Positions 63,497 to 64,000 of a DNA stretch of 64,000 nucleotides are shown piece after piece. This stretch comes from Caballeronia humi. Lineage in GTDB: Bacteria > Pseudomonadota > Gammaproteobacteria > Burkholderiales > Burkholderiaceae. Below the pieces are notes generated by a model. It was not told the origin of the DNA. It saw only the letters and a program-made list of their open reading frames with translations, and ran no database searches. Numbering within the stretch: the first letter of the stretch is position 1; every line of letters begins with the position of its first letter. Both the position numbers and the translations under genes were made by a program. The stretch lies in assembly GCF_001544475.1 (NCBI RefSeq), contig NZ_FCNW02000013.1:62001-126000 (forward strand), read 5' to 3'.

Positions 63497-63967
63497 GTGA
63501 AGCGAGCTTGGGCTTTCTCCTGCATCCTCGTGTTGAGCGCGATCCTCATTGGATGCAACAAGGACGGATCGAAAAATGCCGCGCCGGAATCGGGCGCATC
63601 CGCGAGTCAGGCAGCGTCTCAGCCCGAACCGGCCGCGAGCGGCGCACCGGCCGCATCGGGCGCGCAGGCGGGGAGTGCGCCAGCCGTTGTCACCAAGGCG
63701 CAGTTGCCGGGAGAAGCATCCGAAACGCTGCGTCTGATCAAAGCGGGGGGGCCTTTCCCTTTTAGCGAGGACGGTGTCGTGTTCCGCAACAGCGCGGGTT
63801 TGCTGCCGCAGCATCCGCGTGGCTATTACCGCGCGTACACGGTTCGCACGCCCGGCGCGGCGGATCGCGGGCTGCGCCGCATCGTGTGCGGTGGATCGCG
63901 CAAGAAAATCAGCGACTGCTATTACACCGAGGATTACTACGTCAGTTTCAAACGCATTACAGAATGA
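63497..63967 (+). CDS. RNase Sa/barnase-fold lipoprotein lacking both catalytic acid-base residues
   Basis: A 156-residue protein starting at GTG behind GGAGG, with lipobox LIGC (Cys20), an Ala/Ser/Pro/Gly linker (about 25-66) and a C-terminal microbial RNase domain. That domain aligns cleanly with RNase Sa as recalled (LPGEASETL, GGPFPFSEDGVVFRN, GYYRAYTVRTPGA, RGLRRIV). RNase Sa Glu54 is Ala113 here and His85 is Tyr147; the two active-site arginines (R65, R69) are kept as R124 and R128. RNA cleavage is therefore unlikely; RNA binding or a structural role is possible. Confidence 0.88.
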   Translation: MKRAWAFSCILVLSAILIGCNKDGSKNAAPESGASASQAASQPEPAASGAPAASGAQAGSAPAVVTKAQLPGEASETLRLIKAGGPFPFSEDGVVFRNSAGLLPQHPRGYYRAYTVRTPGAADRGLRRIVCGGSRKKISDCYYTEDYYVSFKRITE

Positions 63968-64000
63968 CTTGAGCCAATCGAGAGCCGGTGATCGTCGCCT

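Overview
The window is a high-GC chromosomal or megaplasmid segment from a Burkholderia-type betaproteobacterium, most likely Paraburkholderia or Caballeronia. The reasons are the DUF2968 and DUF3563 proteins, the long EpsC-type serine acetyltransferase, the 16-strand general porin, the dense TetR/GntR/LysR-controlled catabolic blocks and the general coding style. No rRNA, tRNA, CRISPR array or intact insertion sequence was seen. The genus is inferred from protein families only.

Layout. (1) 1-5776: an oxalate/acyl-CoA block. It has the end of a GntR/FCD regulator, a divergent pair of succinyl-CoA-ligase-like subunits and formyl-CoA:oxalate CoA-transferase (frc), then an FAA hydrolase and a PntB-like membrane protein. 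Both divergent promoters carry an operator-like palindrome over the -10 box. (2) 5846-21591: mostly housekeeping and stress genes: CsbD, a KaiC-like ATPase with a stand-alone receiver, DUF2968, an OmpA lipoprotein, a methylguanine methyltransferase, a secreted endonuclease, an alpha/beta hydrolase, a MATE pump, YnfA, a GNAT, an SDR, small proteins, epsC, folE, a glyoxalase-like protein and a SnoaL-like protein. (3) 21604-22381: a 778-bp element made of two 333-bp inverted arms around a 112-bp centre. It abuts the SnoaL gene and supplies the C-terminus of the next aminotransferase. (4) 22321-31066: polyamine catabolism (spuC-like aminotransferase, puuA, puuD), divergent from a branched-chain-type ABC importer with a fused LivH-LivM permease. 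(5) 31063-32103: an alkyladenine glycosylase and a low-affinity iron permease-like protein. (6) 32597-44716: a complete Flp/Tad pilus locus, flp to tadG, with overlapping or nearly overlapping genes. (7) 44805-50668: a basic Lys/Ala-rich protein, a LysR-controlled amino-acid binding protein plus aspartoacylase-like enzyme, and a flippase with a sugar-transfer ATP-grasp enzyme. (8) 51278-60880: a TetR-controlled aromatic degradation cluster (FAA hydrolase, extradiol dioxygenase, flavin hydroxylase, porin, MFS carrier) next to a sugar-acid pair (IlvD/Edd dehydratase and DapA-like aldolase/dehydratase). (9) 60925-64000: an atypical OmpR-type regulator, a TetR regulator, a TerB-like protein, a DUF3563 protein and a barnase/RNase Sa-like lipoprotein that has lost both acid-base catalytic residues.

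How the parts work together. The oxalate block can activate oxalate by CoA transfer, with the ligase possibly feeding or consuming succinyl-CoA; the decarboxylase is not in the window. The puu/spuC genes convert putrescine to GABA-level intermediates, but the gamma-glutamyl-putrescine oxidase and aldehyde dehydrogenase are missing here. The Tad locus is self-contained for pilus assembly. In the aromatic cluster the hydroxylase, ring-cleavage dioxygenase and FAA hydrolase form a plausible three-step route, with outer- and inner-membrane entry through the porin and MFS protein.

The observations most worth following up are the long inverted-repeat element and its effect on the aminotransferase, the catalytically degenerate RNase-fold lipoprotein, the paired operators at the TetR promoter, and the apparent one-base frameshift at the MFS start.
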